From the NCBI RefSeq assembly GCF_002014825.1, contig NZ_MUYU01000008.1:1-62210 (forward strand): a stretch of DNA of 62,210 bases, written 5' to 3'. The notes below the pieces were generated by a model. The model saw only the letters and a program-made list of their open reading frames with translations. It was not told the origin of the DNA and did not search any database. The position numbers were made by a program, and so were the translations under genes. Origin of the DNA: Moraxella pluranimalium. GTDB taxonomy: Bacteria > Pseudomonadota > Gammaproteobacteria > Pseudomonadales > Moraxellaceae. Positions 43,323 to 52,511 of the stretch are shown piece after piece (position 1 is the stretch's first letter; every line of letters starts with the position of its first letter).

Positions 43323-43987
43323 CAGATACCGCCAAAACTCAATCCCAAACCAAATCCAAAAAGCGTGTCGCTGACCATGGCGAGGTCTTTACTCATGAGC
43401 GTGAGGTTCGTGCCATGCTTGATTTGGTCAAAATCCAAAGTCAGCAAATAGGCAGTCGTTTTCTTGAGCCTGCGTGCGGTACAGGCAATTTTTTGGCAGA
43501 AATCTTAACACGCAAACTTGCGACAGTATTGGCAAAATCACAAATCAACAAAAGCCAAAAATCCCCCAAATATTCCCAAAGCCACTATGAGCGAGATGCT
43601 ATTTGGGCGATTTCAAGTATTTATGGCATTGAACTGCTTGCTGATAATGTCAGTGAGTGTCGTAGCCGATTGTTGGGGTTATTTGAGACGCATTATCAGA
43701 CGCATTTTAAGCATATCAATCCAGCCGTAATGGATGTTGCTCACTTTTTATTATCAAAAAATATCGTCCATGGTGATGCTTTGACGCTCAAGGATAATGA
43801 TGGTCATGCCATTATGTTTAGCGAATGGACTTTTGTTGGCGACATCAAGATAAATCGCCGTGATTTTGTTTATGAAAATTTGGTAGAAAAAGTAGATAAC
43901 GCTTCACCGATTGACAAAGGCTTTATCGCAAAGCCAATTGAAGAATATCCCCCAATTCATTTTTTAAATTTATTTGAACAAGGATAA
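43319..43987 (+). CDS. N6-adenine methyltransferase-like protein, motif I subunit
   Basis: A 222-residue protein with an AdoMet-binding motif I, RFLEPACGTGNFLAEILTRK near 50-69, preceded by the GEVFTHEREVRAMLDLV region typical of restriction-modification methylases, and followed by YGIELLADNVSECRSRLLGL (motif II region). It lacks an NPPY catalytic motif: at the expected place it has SEWTFVGDIKINRRDFVYEN. It may be a degenerate or accessory half-subunit that works with the next gene, which has NPPY. Its start overlaps the leader frame and its stop is 4 bases before the next ATG, so the cluster is probably one transcript. Confidence 0.75.
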   Translation: MTDTAKTQSQTKSKKRVADHGEVFTHEREVRAMLDLVKIQSQQIGSRFLEPACGTGNFLAEILTRKLATVLAKSQINKSQKSPKYSQSHYERDAIWAISSIYGIELLADNVSECRSRLLGLFETHYQTHFKHINPAVMDVAHFLLSKNIVHGDALTLKDNDGHAIMFSEWTFVGDIKINRRDFVYENLVEKVDNASPIDKGFIAKPIEEYPPIHFLNLFEQG

Positions 43988-43991
43988 GCAT

Positions 43992-45656
43992 ATGCAGGTA
44001 GAAAATATTCAAGTGGATAGCAACATCGTTCCTGATTTGGATAATATTGGCAAGGGTCAATTAAATTTATTTGAATTGGCGTACAACCCTGATGTGCTTG
44101 ATTGTTTATCCAGTCTTTCTAATGATGAAGTTTTTACATCACCGAAACTTGCCAATCAAATGCTTGATTTGTTGCCAGCTGATATTTGGCAAAATCCCCA
44201 AGCGACATTCTTAGACCCTGTGTGTAAGTCAGGCGTATTTTTGCGTGAGATTGTCAAGCGATTGGATAAAGGACTTGCTAAGCAAATCCCTGACAGGCAA
44301 ATTCGCATTAACCATATTCTGACCAAGCAAGTCTTTGGTATCGCCATCACACATCTGACGGCATTGCTGTCTCGCCGTAGTGTCTATTGTGCCAAAGAAG
44401 CCAATTCACGGCTATCTATCTGTACAGGCTTTGATGATGATATGGGGAATATCATTTTTGGGCAGGTAGAGCATATTTTTCAAGATGGTAAATGCACACA
44501 ATGCGGTGCAAGTGAAGCGGTATTCGGTGAGCGTAAAGGGCTAGAAAACCATGCCTATGCGTTTATCCATACCAATAAATCAAACCAATATAAAGAGTTA
44601 GAAAAAATGAAATTTGATGTGATTGTTGGTAATCCACCTTATCAGCTTAGCGATGGTGGTGCAGGAGCAAGTGCCGCCCCGATTTATCATAAATTTATTG
44701 AACAAGCCAAAAAACTTAATCCCAATTATCTCATTATGATTACGCCTAGCCGTTGGTTTGCAGGTGGTAAAGGGCTTGATGAATTTCGGGACAATATGTT
44801 GAATGATAAACACATTAAAGAAATCCACGATTTTCCTAATTCAAAAGATTGTTTTGATAATGTAGAAATCAAAGGTGGCGTTAATTATTTTTTGTGGGAT
44901 AAAAGCCATAATGATGATTGCATGGTATCTACCTATGATAACGATCATTGTATTTCCCAAGTAAAACGACCTTTAAAAGAAAAAGGAATTGATGTTTTTA
45001 TCCGCTATAATCAAGCCGTATCAATTCTTAGTAAGGTCAAAAAATTAAATGAAAAAAGTTTTTCTGATTTAGTAAGTTCAAGAAAACCTTTTGGATTGGC
45101 AACTAATGTTAAAGGAAACCCTAAACCTTATGTCAATTGTAATGAGAATATAATTTTGTATCAAAATGGTGGCGTAGGATATATAAAACTATCTGATATT
45201 TTAAGAAATAAAGACTGGATTTTAAAACATAAGATTATTGTACCAAAGGCATTTGGTAGTGGTGATAGTAAAAGTGATTTATTAAAACCAATTTACGCAG
45301 GCATAAATACTGCTTGCACAGAGACTTATTTGGTAATTGGTTGTTTTGATAGTGAGCAAACTTGTAAAAATGTAATGAGTTATATCAATACACAATTTTT
45401 CCATTTTCTAATTACACTTATAAAAAATACGCAAGATGCACCAAAAAGAGTTTATCAGCTTGTGCCAATGCAGGATTTCTCAAAACCTTGGACTGATGAA
45501 GAGTTGTTTGCAAAGTATGGGTTTAATAATGACGATATTAGATATATACAAGAAATGATACGCCCAATGGACAATGATACAACTGATAAACCTAAGAAAT
45601 CTCGCAGTAAAAAGACCGCACAATCACAGTTGGATTTGGGAGATGGTGATGAGTGA
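43992..45656 (+). CDS. Eco57I-type N6-adenine DNA methyltransferase
   Basis: A protein of 554 residues from ATG 43992 (AGGA 7 bases upstream). A motif I-like TFLDPVCKSGVFLREIV lies near 69-85 and the catalytic motif IV is VGNPPYQLSDGG near 212-223. Between them CTQCGASEAVFGERKGLENH resembles a zinc knuckle. The C-terminal half (SRKPFGLATNVKGNPKPYVN, FGSGDSKSD) resembles a target-recognition domain. The family includes stand-alone and bifunctional restriction-modification enzymes; no nuclease motif is seen here. It shares an 8-base overlap with the FRG gene. GC content falls markedly toward its 3' half. Confidence 0.82.
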   Translation: MQVENIQVDSNIVPDLDNIGKGQLNLFELAYNPDVLDCLSSLSNDEVFTSPKLANQMLDLLPADIWQNPQATFLDPVCKSGVFLREIVKRLDKGLAKQIPDRQIRINHILTKQVFGIAITHLTALLSRRSVYCAKEANSRLSICTGFDDDMGNIIFGQVEHIFQDGKCTQCGASEAVFGERKGLENHAYAFIHTNKSNQYKELEKMKFDVIVGNPPYQLSDGGAGASAAPIYHKFIEQAKKLNPNYLIMITPSRWFAGGKGLDEFRDNMLNDKHIKEIHDFPNSKDCFDNVEIKGGVNYFLWDKSHNDDCMVSTYDNDHCISQVKRPLKEKGIDVFIRYNQAVSILSKVKKLNEKSFSDLVSSRKPFGLATNVKGNPKPYVNCNENIILYQNGGVGYIKLSDILRNKDWILKHKIIVPKAFGSGDSKSDLLKPIYAGINTACTETYLVIGCFDSEQTCKNVMSYINTQFFHFLITLIKNTQDAPKRVYQLVPMQDFSKPWTDEELFAKYGFNNDDIRYIQEMIRPMDNDTTDKPKKSRSKKTAQSQLDLGDGDE

Positions 45657-46653
45657 AATTAACAGTATTGCAGAGTTGGCAAATAAATTAACGCAATTAG
45701 GCAAACCAAAGCAAGGATTTACACGATTTTTTCGTGGACACCCGAATTTTAAGTTTGAATTAGAGCCAAGCATTTATCGCAGCGATGAATTTATAAAATA
45801 TGAACATAAAATGATAAAGGACACATTAACAGAATGTGCTGAATATTTTTATCCACACGAAAATTTATTTGAAAAATTGGTTAGAATGCAACATTATGGC
45901 TATAAAACCAGAATTTTAGATATTACAACTAATGTTTTGGTAGCTCTATATTTTGCAGTTAATAATAATGATGATGATGAACAAAATGGCGAAGTTTTGG
46001 TTTTTGATATTCCGAATGATGAAATAAAGCATCACGATAGCGATACGGTGGCAATTTTATCTGCATTAAGTTTAAGAGATGAAAAATTTGATGTAGAATT
46101 TTATAGAAAAATGGCTCATCAAGATTTTTTGACGGATACCAATATCTTGCTTAATCAATTAAGAAAAAATCCTTTAAATTTACAAGATAATTTGATTAAT
46201 ATCAATACACAAATAGATGATGATATTTTAAGTTATCAAACCAAAGATTTAAATGATGGTTATTTCAAGGCTATCAATAAAATATTTAATGAATATCCAG
46301 AGATTATCCAATTATTGAATGATATTCGTAAAGATAAGCCTTATTTTTTGCCAAATATAGATATTCGTGATTTTAATAGGGTTTTGTGTGTTAAACCAAC
46401 TTTAAATAATGAAAGAATTAAAAGTCAACAAGGAGCTTTTTTAATTTTTGGTATAGAAAATAATAAATTAACACCAGCAAATTTTATGCAAGATTGGCAA
46501 AGATTTTATAATGGTGAAAGGCTGATTATTAATAAGCACGCAAAAAGCACAATTTGCGATGACTTAAAATCTTTTGGTATTAGTCATCAAATACTATTTC
46601 CCGAAATTGACAATCAAGCCAAGCATATTATTAGCCGTTATGTAGAGATTTAA
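45649..46653 (+). CDS. FRG-domain protein in the methyltransferase cluster
   Basis: A protein of 334 residues from ATG 45649, overlapping the methyltransferase stop. The FRG motif is in GFTRFFRGHPNFKFELEPSI (residues 23-42), and the second family signature is RMQHYGYKTRILDITTNVLV (~82-101). FRG domains are frequent in phage-defence and toxin-like proteins, but their activity is not established. No membrane segments or signal are seen. It is very AT-rich compared with flanking core genes, indicating recent acquisition. It is embedded between methyltransferase and helicase genes, with one base separating it from the next gene. Confidence 0.82.
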   Translation: MSEINSIAELANKLTQLGKPKQGFTRFFRGHPNFKFELEPSIYRSDEFIKYEHKMIKDTLTECAEYFYPHENLFEKLVRMQHYGYKTRILDITTNVLVALYFAVNNNDDDEQNGEVLVFDIPNDEIKHHDSDTVAILSALSLRDEKFDVEFYRKMAHQDFLTDTNILLNQLRKNPLNLQDNLININTQIDDDILSYQTKDLNDGYFKAINKIFNEYPEIIQLLNDIRKDKPYFLPNIDIRDFNRVLCVKPTLNNERIKSQQGAFLIFGIENNKLTPANFMQDWQRFYNGERLIINKHAKSTICDDLKSFGISHQILFPEIDNQAKHIISRYVEI

Positions 46654-46654
46654 A

Positions 46655-49144
46655 ATGACCAACCCAACTTTTACCCAAATTCACACGCCAAAGATTTATG
46701 TTTATTCTGATAGCCGTTATCCAAATTGTCTCAAAGTGGGCTACACTGCCCAAGAAACGGTAAGTCAGCGAATGAAACAGCATTATCCAACCGTGACACC
46801 AAGCCAAAGCTGGCAAGTGGAATATGAAACTTTGGCGATTAAAGATGATGGCAGTTCTTTTAAAGATTTTGCCGTGCATAAAATGCTAGAAACAATGGGC
46901 ATTAACCGCATTGCAGGCGAATGGTTTGAATGTCATTTGGATACCATTAAAAATGCCATTTTAAATATCAAACAAGCCAAAACTTTTGAGAGACAAAGAA
47001 CGCAAGATTTTAAAATGCGTCCCGAGCAATTGGACGCTGTGAATAAAACCGCTCATTATTTTAATTCTATCAAGCAGGATAGGAACAATCATCGCACACC
47101 GCATTTTTTGTGGAATGCCAAAATGCGATTTGGTAAAACCTTTGCCACTTATCAGCTTGCCAAACGCATGAATTGGCAACGAGTGCTGATTTTGACCTTT
47201 AAACCTGCGGTAAAAAATGCGTGGCAGGAAGATTTGACCACGCACAGTGATTTTAATGGTTGGCAATTTATTAGCCGTGATAGTGATTTAAAATTAGCGG
47301 ATTATGATAAAAATAAGCCAATGGTGTATTTTGCGTCTTTTCAAGATATTTTGGGTAGAGATAAGTTTGGCAATATCAAAGCCAAAAACCAAGAACTGCA
47401 CGCAATGAATTGGGATTGTGTGGTATTTGATGAATATCATTTTGGGGCATGGCGTGATAGTGCCAAATCGCTTTTTGCCAAAGATGATGAATTGACACAA
47501 ATGCAAAACGAATATCAAGACATGGAAATCAGCGTAGAAAGTTTTGATGAAAAGGACTTGCCAATTACCACAGAGCATTATTTGTATTTATCAGGTACGC
47601 CATTTCGGGCGATTGCGTCTGGAGAATTTATTGAAGAGCAAATTTTTAATTGGACTTATGGCGATGAACAAAAAGCCAAATTAGAATGGGATAATGCAAA
47701 AGGGGATAACCCTTATTTGTCATTACCGCAAATGATGCTCTTAACCTATCAATTACCAGAAAATATCCGTACGATTGCCACACAAGGCGAGTTTAATGAG
47801 TTTGATTTGGGTGAGTTTTTTAAAGCGGACGGCAATGGTGAAACGGCTAAATTTAAACATCAAACTCATGTACAAAAATGGCTGGATTTAATTCGTGATA
47901 ATCTTGATGAGATGATAATTACCAATCTCAAACAAGGTAATGCCAAACCGCCAATGCCATTTAGTGATACGAATTTATTAAACAGTTTATTACATACACT
48001 TTGGTTTTTGCCTAGTGTGGCAAGTTGCTATGCGATGGCGAATTTATTAAAAGCGCCCAATAATAAATTTTATCATGATTATGACATCATCGTATCGGCA
48101 GGCAATCATGCAGGAATGGGCGATAAAGCCCTAGAGCCTGTCAAAAAAGCAATCGGTAATAATCCGCTTTCAACAAAATCCATTACGCTGTCGTGTGGCA
48201 AGCTGATGACAGGCGTGTCTGTGCCTGCGTGGACGGGGATTTTTATGCTAAGAAATTGTGCCAGCCCTGAGACTTATTTTCAGGCAGGATTTCGGGTGCA
48301 AACCCCTTGGGCAGTGCGGGGTGATGATGAGCTAAATATCATCAAAAATCAATGCTATATTTTTGATTTTGCCCCCAATCGTGCCTTACGCCAAATCGCT
48401 GATTATGCCCATAAATTAAACCCAAAAGAAGGCAATCCAGAGAGTAAAGTCGCTGAATTTATTGCCTTTTTGCCTGTACTTGCCTATGATGGCAGTGCGA
48501 TGCAACAAGTGGACGCTAAACTTTTGCTGGATATGGCGATGAGTGGCACAACGGCAACGCTATTGGCACGCCGTTGGCAATCGGCATTGCTGGTTAATGT
48601 TGATGATGTTACTTTAAAAAATCTGATGGCAAATCAAGAGGCAATGGATGCTTTGATGAAAATTGAAGGTTTTAGAAGTCTAAATGATGACATTGAAATT
48701 GTCATCAATCGCTCCGAACGCATTAAAGCCATTAAGCAAAAAGCCAAAGATAATGATTTGTCTGATGATGAAAAGAAAGAGCTTAAAAAATTAACTGATG
48801 AAGAAAAGGATAAAAAATCCCAACGCCAAAAAATCAAGGAAAATCTGATTAAATTTGCCACTCGCATTCCGATTTTTATGTATTTGTCTGACTATCGAGA
48901 GCATAGCCTAAAAGATGTGATACAAGAGCTTGAACCTGAATTATTTACCAAAGTAACAGGATTGTCGCAGGCGGATTTTGCCCTTTTGGTGTCATTAAAT
49001 GTCTTTGATGAAAGTGTGATGAATGATGCCGTTTATAAGTTTAAACGGTATGAAGATGCGAGCCTTGAGTATGTAGGGATTGATAAAAAAGATGAGTATA
49101 TCGGATTGTTTAATACACGCATTAGACGAGATGATGTGCTTTAA
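46655..49144 (+). CDS. GIY-YIG nuclease / SF2 helicase fusion, probable restriction subunit
   Basis: An 829-residue protein. The N-terminal ~95 residues form a GIY-YIG/T5orf172-type nuclease domain: IYVYSDSRYPNCLKVGYT (14-31), with GEWFECHLDTI (~88-98) near its end. A superfamily 2 helicase follows: Walker A NAKMRFGKTFA near 152-162, DEYH at 259-262 (VVFDEYHFGAW), YLSGTPFRA as motif III, and RNCASPETYFQAGFRVQTPW in the motif V/VI region. Residues ~690-735 are a charged helix. With the methyltransferases it is the presumed DNA-cleaving, translocating arm of a restriction system. Length and layout do not match classical HsdR or Res. Confidence 0.85.
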   Translation: MTNPTFTQIHTPKIYVYSDSRYPNCLKVGYTAQETVSQRMKQHYPTVTPSQSWQVEYETLAIKDDGSSFKDFAVHKMLETMGINRIAGEWFECHLDTIKNAILNIKQAKTFERQRTQDFKMRPEQLDAVNKTAHYFNSIKQDRNNHRTPHFLWNAKMRFGKTFATYQLAKRMNWQRVLILTFKPAVKNAWQEDLTTHSDFNGWQFISRDSDLKLADYDKNKPMVYFASFQDILGRDKFGNIKAKNQELHAMNWDCVVFDEYHFGAWRDSAKSLFAKDDELTQMQNEYQDMEISVESFDEKDLPITTEHYLYLSGTPFRAIASGEFIEEQIFNWTYGDEQKAKLEWDNAKGDNPYLSLPQMMLLTYQLPENIRTIATQGEFNEFDLGEFFKADGNGETAKFKHQTHVQKWLDLIRDNLDEMIITNLKQGNAKPPMPFSDTNLLNSLLHTLWFLPSVASCYAMANLLKAPNNKFYHDYDIIVSAGNHAGMGDKALEPVKKAIGNNPLSTKSITLSCGKLMTGVSVPAWTGIFMLRNCASPETYFQAGFRVQTPWAVRGDDELNIIKNQCYIFDFAPNRALRQIADYAHKLNPKEGNPESKVAEFIAFLPVLAYDGSAMQQVDAKLLLDMAMSGTTATLLARRWQSALLVNVDDVTLKNLMANQEAMDALMKIEGFRSLNDDIEIVINRSERIKAIKQKAKDNDLSDDEKKELKKLTDEEKDKKSQRQKIKENLIKFATRIPIFMYLSDYREHSLKDVIQELEPELFTKVTGLSQADFALLVSLNVFDESVMNDAVYKFKRYEDASLEYVGIDKKDEYIGLFNTRIRRDDVL

Positions 49145-49204
49145 AATCTGAGCGGTCTGTGATAGCATCTTAATTTGGATTATTATTTCATAAGGAGCTA
49201 TCAA

Positions 49205-49588
49205 ATGACCAATCAAACCTACCAAAACGGCATCACCGTACGCAAGCAAGTGATGGGGGATGCGCATGTGGAGCGTTCAATGGGGCAGGTAACGCCATTT
49301 ACCGCACCATTACAAGACTGGATTAATGAACACGCTTGGGGTTCGACTTGGCAACGCGATGGCATCGATCGTAAAACACGCTCATTAATTACCATGGCGT
49401 TCTTGATCGCTCAAAAAAGTCCAGCCGAACTCAAAGGGCATATTCGTGGGGCAATCAATAATGGTGCAACGGTTGCAGAAATCCAAGAAGTACTGCTACA
49501 CAGCTTACCCTACTGCGGCGCACCTGCAACCCAAGAAGCCTACCGTGCTGCCGTCGATGTGCTGACCGAGATGGGATTATTGCCATAG
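49205..49588 (+). CDS. Carboxymuconolactone decarboxylase family protein (PcaC-like)
   Basis: A protein of 127 residues from ATG 49205 (AAGGAG upstream). It aligns with 4-carboxymuconolactone decarboxylase, including WINEHAWGSTWQRDGIDRKT and the HIRGAINNGATVAEIQEVLLH alpha-helical core. PcaC would decarboxylate gamma-carboxymuconolactone in the beta-ketoadipate pathway, but no other pca genes are here, so an AhpD-like or other role is possible. AhpD's CxxC is absent. It marks the return to core-like base composition after the defence cluster. Confidence 0.85.
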   Translation: MTNQTYQNGITVRKQVMGDAHVERSMGQVTPFTAPLQDWINEHAWGSTWQRDGIDRKTRSLITMAFLIAQKSPAELKGHIRGAINNGATVAEIQEVLLHSLPYCGAPATQEAYRAAVDVLTEMGLLP

Positions 49589-49615
49589 CGTCATCACTGC
49601 CAAACGACAAGCTTG

Positions 49616-49653
49616 ACACCGTTTTTGCCATGAGCTGAAGCGGTGTTTTTTTT
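49616..49653 (+). terminator. Terminator of the PcaC-like gene
   Basis: ACACCG (49616-49621) pairs with CGGTGT (49641-49646), followed by a run of T to 49653. Confidence 0.7.
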
Positions 49654-49661
49654 GCATCACA

Positions 49662-49697
49662 AAAAATTTCCCCAAGCGATCACTTGGGGAAATTTTT
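49662..49697. terminator. Bidirectional terminator, mainly for gltA
   Basis: A 15-bp perfect stem (AAAAATTTCCCCAAG at 49662-49676 with its complement at 49683-49697) and a 6-base loop, 25 bases beyond the gltA stop codon. Confidence 0.9.
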
Positions 49698-49721
49698 ATA
49701 GTAAATCCGTTATGAATCGGA

Positions 49722-50999
49722 TTATTTACGCTTGTCCACAGGGACGAACTCACGGTGTGTCTCGCCAGTGTAGCGTTGGCGTGGACGACCGATTTTGAAC
49801 GGCTCTGAGTGCATCTCAGTCCAGTGGCTGATCCAGCCCACAGTACGCGCTAGAGCGAAGATTACGGTAAACATTGAGGTTGGGATACCGATTGCTTTTA
49901 GGATGATACCTGAGTAGAAGTCAACGTTTGGATATAGTTTACGCTCTACAAAGTATGGGTCGTTCAAAGCGATTTGCTCAAGTTTCATCGCAAGCTCAAG
50001 CTTAGGATCGTTGATGCCTAGTGCGCCAAGGACTTCATCACAAGTCTCTTTCATCACTTTGGCGCGTGGGTCAAAGTTGCGATAGACACGGTGACCAAAG
50101 CCCATGAGTTTGACTTCTTTACGCTTAACTTTTTCCATGAATTCTTCGACGTGCTCGACAGAACCGATTTCATCAAGCATCTGTAGAACTGCTTCGTTCG
50201 CACCGCCGTGTGATGGGCCCCATAGTGCGACGATACCTGCTGCGATACACGCATATGGGTTGGCACCTGTTGAGCCTGCTAGACGCACGGTAGAAGTTGA
50301 TGCGTTTTGCTCATGGTCTGCGTGTAGGGTGAAGATTTTGTCCATTGCTTTGACCAGTACTGGATTCACCTTGTAGTCAGGCTCACCTGGGGTAGCGAAC
50401 ATCATGTATAGGAAGTTTTCAGCATAGCTGAAGTCTTTGCGTGGATACATGAACGGTTCGCCGATTGAGTATTTGTAGCTCATCGCAGCTAGGGTTGGTA
50501 CTTTTGCGATCAAGTCAACACAAGTCTCATCACGGTGTGCAGGATCAGAGATATCTAGGTGGTTGTGATAGAATGCTGATAGCGCACCGACCACGCCGAC
50601 CATGATTGCCATTGGGTGAGCGTCACGGCGGAAACCTTCAAAGAACTTACGCAGTTGGTCATGCACTGCCATGTGGTTAGAAACACGTGCGTAGAACTTC
50701 TCTTTTTCTTCAGCGTTTGGTAGATCACCGTATAGTAGCGCATAGCAGACTTCTAGGTAGTCAGCGTTTGATGCCAAATCATCAATCGCATAGCCACGAT
50801 GTAGTAGCTCGCCTTTTTCGCCATCGATATAAGTGATTTTTGATTCAACGGGTGCAGTCGCCATAAAGCCTGGATCATAAGTCCATAGACCAGCCTTGGC
50901 AACAGCGCTTACATCCAATACAGGGCGTCCTAGCGTGCTCTCCAGCACTGGCATATCATATTCGACACCATCAACGGTAAGGGTAACTTTCTTTGACAT
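49722..50999 (-). CDS. gltA: Citrate synthase (type II, NADH-sensitive class)
   Basis: A 425-residue enzyme condensing oxaloacetate with acetyl-CoA. Motifs are [14 protein letters not shown] [20 protein letters not shown] near 65-84, [20 protein letters not shown] (active-site His), and [18 protein letters not shown]. The length is that of hexameric Gram-negative citrate synthases. It is divergent from the sdhCDAB operon across a 699-base region, an arrangement common in gammaproteobacteria, and shows core codon usage. Confidence 0.97.
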   Translation of the reverse strand: MSKKVTLTVDGVEYDMPVLESTLGRPVLDVSAVAKAGLWTYDPGFMATAPVESKITYIDGEKGELLHRGYAIDDLASNADYLEVCYALLYGDLPNAEEKEKFYARVSNHMAVHDQLRKFFEGFRRDAHPMAIMVGVVGALSAFYHNHLDISDPAHRDETCVDLIAKVPTLAAMSYKYSIGEPFMYPRKDFSYAENFLYMMFATPGEPDYKVNPVLVKAMDKIFTLHADHEQNASTSTVRLAGSTGANPYACIAAGIVALWGPSHGGANEAVLQMLDEIGSVEHVEEFMEKVKRKEVKLMGFGHRVYRNFDPRAKVMKETCDEVLGALGINDPKLELAMKLEQIALNDPYFVERKLYPNVDFYSGIILKAIGIPTSMFTVIFALARTVGWISHWTEMHSEPFKIGRPRQRYTGETHREFVPVDKRK

Positions 51000-51213
51000 A
51001 ATTGACCTCTTTGGGGTTGGTTGCGTCTGAAAACCTTGTACTGTGCATAAAAATCACCGAACATCCATGTTGGTGCTTAATTAGCACCATACAATCAGAC
51101 GAATAAATTCACACTTATTAGGCTAAGCCATCAGCCAACTTAAGTGCGGCTTCCTTGTGTTGTTATTAAATTACGCATCTGTGAACAGATGCACTCAGCA
51201 GTGAGTATCTTGG
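51000..51213 (-). promoter_or_regulatory. Long structured 5' leader of gltA
   Basis: If the promoter at 51214-51242 is used, gltA has an untranslated leader of about 210 bases. It contains two clean hairpins: GCATCTGT/ACAGATGC (51175-51192) near the 5' end and TGGTGCT/AGCACCA (51071-51089) nearer the gene. No known riboswitch was recognised. The hairpins may affect stability or act as protein sites. Confidence 0.4.
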
Positions 51214-51242
51214 ATAATACAAAAACTTTGTCAAACTTACAA
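51214..51242 (-). promoter_or_regulatory. Candidate gltA promoter
   Basis: On the minus strand TTGTAA (51237-51242) and TATTAT (51214-51219) are spaced by exactly 17 bases. Confidence 0.5.
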
Positions 51243-51431
51243 GCTTTTTTCGCATTTTAACGAAATTTTAGTAAACACCTATTCATTGCTTCATTCGTGA
51301 TTTTAGGGACAATGTGGCAAATTGACAAGTGTTTTTGTGGCTCTGACATTGTTTGTAACAATTAATTTGACAGCTTTTTGGTTATTTTTTTAAAAAATCA
51401 CGGGAATTTTGCACAAAATATAGGAATTTGT

Positions 51432-51460
51432 TTGTAATTATTGTTCAAGCGATTTATAAT
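51432..51460 (+). promoter_or_regulatory. Candidate sdhCDAB promoter
   Basis: TTGTAA (51432-51437) and a perfect TATAAT (51455-51460) are spaced by 17 bases, about 240 bases before sdhC. The region from here to sdhC has no gene. Confidence 0.5.
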
Positions 51461-51698
51461 TTAAATTATTTATGACTGCATTTCCATAAACGATAATCAA
51501 TCGCATTATAGGCTTTTGGTACAAGGCATTGTCTTGATTGATTGGCTATCATGCCGCAATTGATGTCGTTGTGGGATTTTTTGCAATTTTTTGTGGTGCT
51601 CGCTGTACATCATGTGATGACTGGTGACTATCGTTAGCGATATTTACCGATAGCCGGCTAGCTACTCCTTGCCATTGTTCGGCGTAAATTAGATAAGG

Positions 51699-52088
51699 AT
51701 GCCCGCTGTGAAAAGCAACCGACCGATTAACCTACCTTTGAGCCAAGTTATCGCTGTGAACTCAAAATCACCGATTGCTATGGCTTCGATTTTGCATCGT
51801 GTTTCTGGGATTGTTTTGTTTTTGCTTGTCCCTGTGATGCTATGTATTCTTCAGACTTCTTTGACTTCACAAGAAGGCTTTGATGCCGTTTTTGAAAATG
51901 TTGCACTACGCTTCGTTGCTTGGATTTTTGTTGCGGCGACTGCGTACCATTTTGTCATGGGTATCAAGCACTTGCTGGCTGACCTAGGCATGAACGAAGA
52001 GTTCAATTCTGGCCGTACGGCGGCTGTGATCAGCTTTGTGATCGCTGCTGTACTGATTGTCGCATCGTTTGTATGGGTGATGTTCTAA
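51699..52088 (+). CDS. sdhC: Succinate dehydrogenase cytochrome b556 subunit
   Basis: A 129-residue membrane anchor with three hydrophobic helices. Conserved SILHRVSGIVLF (haem/quinone-site Ser and Arg) and the haem-ligand His region YHFVMGIKHLLADLG are present. ATG 51699 encodes MPAVKSNRPINLPLS as in related genera, though AAGG is better spaced for GTG 51708. It overlaps sdhD by one base (TAATG). With SdhD it anchors the enzyme and passes electrons to ubiquinone. Confidence 0.94.
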   Translation: MPAVKSNRPINLPLSQVIAVNSKSPIAMASILHRVSGIVLFLLVPVMLCILQTSLTSQEGFDAVFENVALRFVAWIFVAATAYHFVMGIKHLLADLGMNEEFNSGRTAAVISFVIAAVLIVASFVWVMF

Positions 52089-52441
52089 TGAGAAATAATT
52101 CTGGTATTAAAAGTGCGACTGGTCTAACAGGCTCAGGCTCGCGTGATTGGATTTTACAGCGTATCAGTGCTGTCGTTTTGGCGGTATATAGCGTTGTGAT
52201 TGTAGGATTTTTCCTATTTTGCGATGTGAATTTTGACGCTTGGAAAGGCTTCATGCTAAGCCTGCCAATGAAGCTATTTAGCTTGGTTGCGATTTTGTCT
52301 TTGGTATTCCACGCATGGGTGGGTATGTGGACAGTTTTGACTGACTATGTCAAATCATCAGGATTGCGTTTGGTGATTCAGTCATTGGTCATTATCGCTG
52401 TTTTGGTGTATCTATTCTGGGGCGTGATGATTTTTTGGTAA
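52088..52441 (+). CDS. sdhD: Succinate dehydrogenase membrane anchor subunit
   Basis: A protein of 117 residues from ATG 52088, which shares a base with the sdhC stop. SGSRDWILQRISAVVLAVYS carries the quinone-site residues, and FHAWVGMWTVLTDYVK carries the haem-ligand His. Three membrane helices are present. It forms the b-type cytochrome with SdhC. It precedes sdhA by 70 bases. Confidence 0.93.
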   Translation: MRNNSGIKSATGLTGSGSRDWILQRISAVVLAVYSVVIVGFFLFCDVNFDAWKGFMLSLPMKLFSLVAILSLVFHAWVGMWTVLTDYVKSSGLRLVIQSLVIIAVLVYLFWGVMIFW

Positions 52442-52511
52442 TTGACCGATTGGCTTAGCCATTGGTAAATTTGCCCCATCAACACCAATAAAAACATAAT
52501 TAGGAATAAAC

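Noticed and set aside
51485..51520. Fur-box-like GATAATCAATCGCATTAT upstream of sdhC
   Set aside because: The match to the 19-bp consensus is partial and AT-rich by nature; too weak to annotate.
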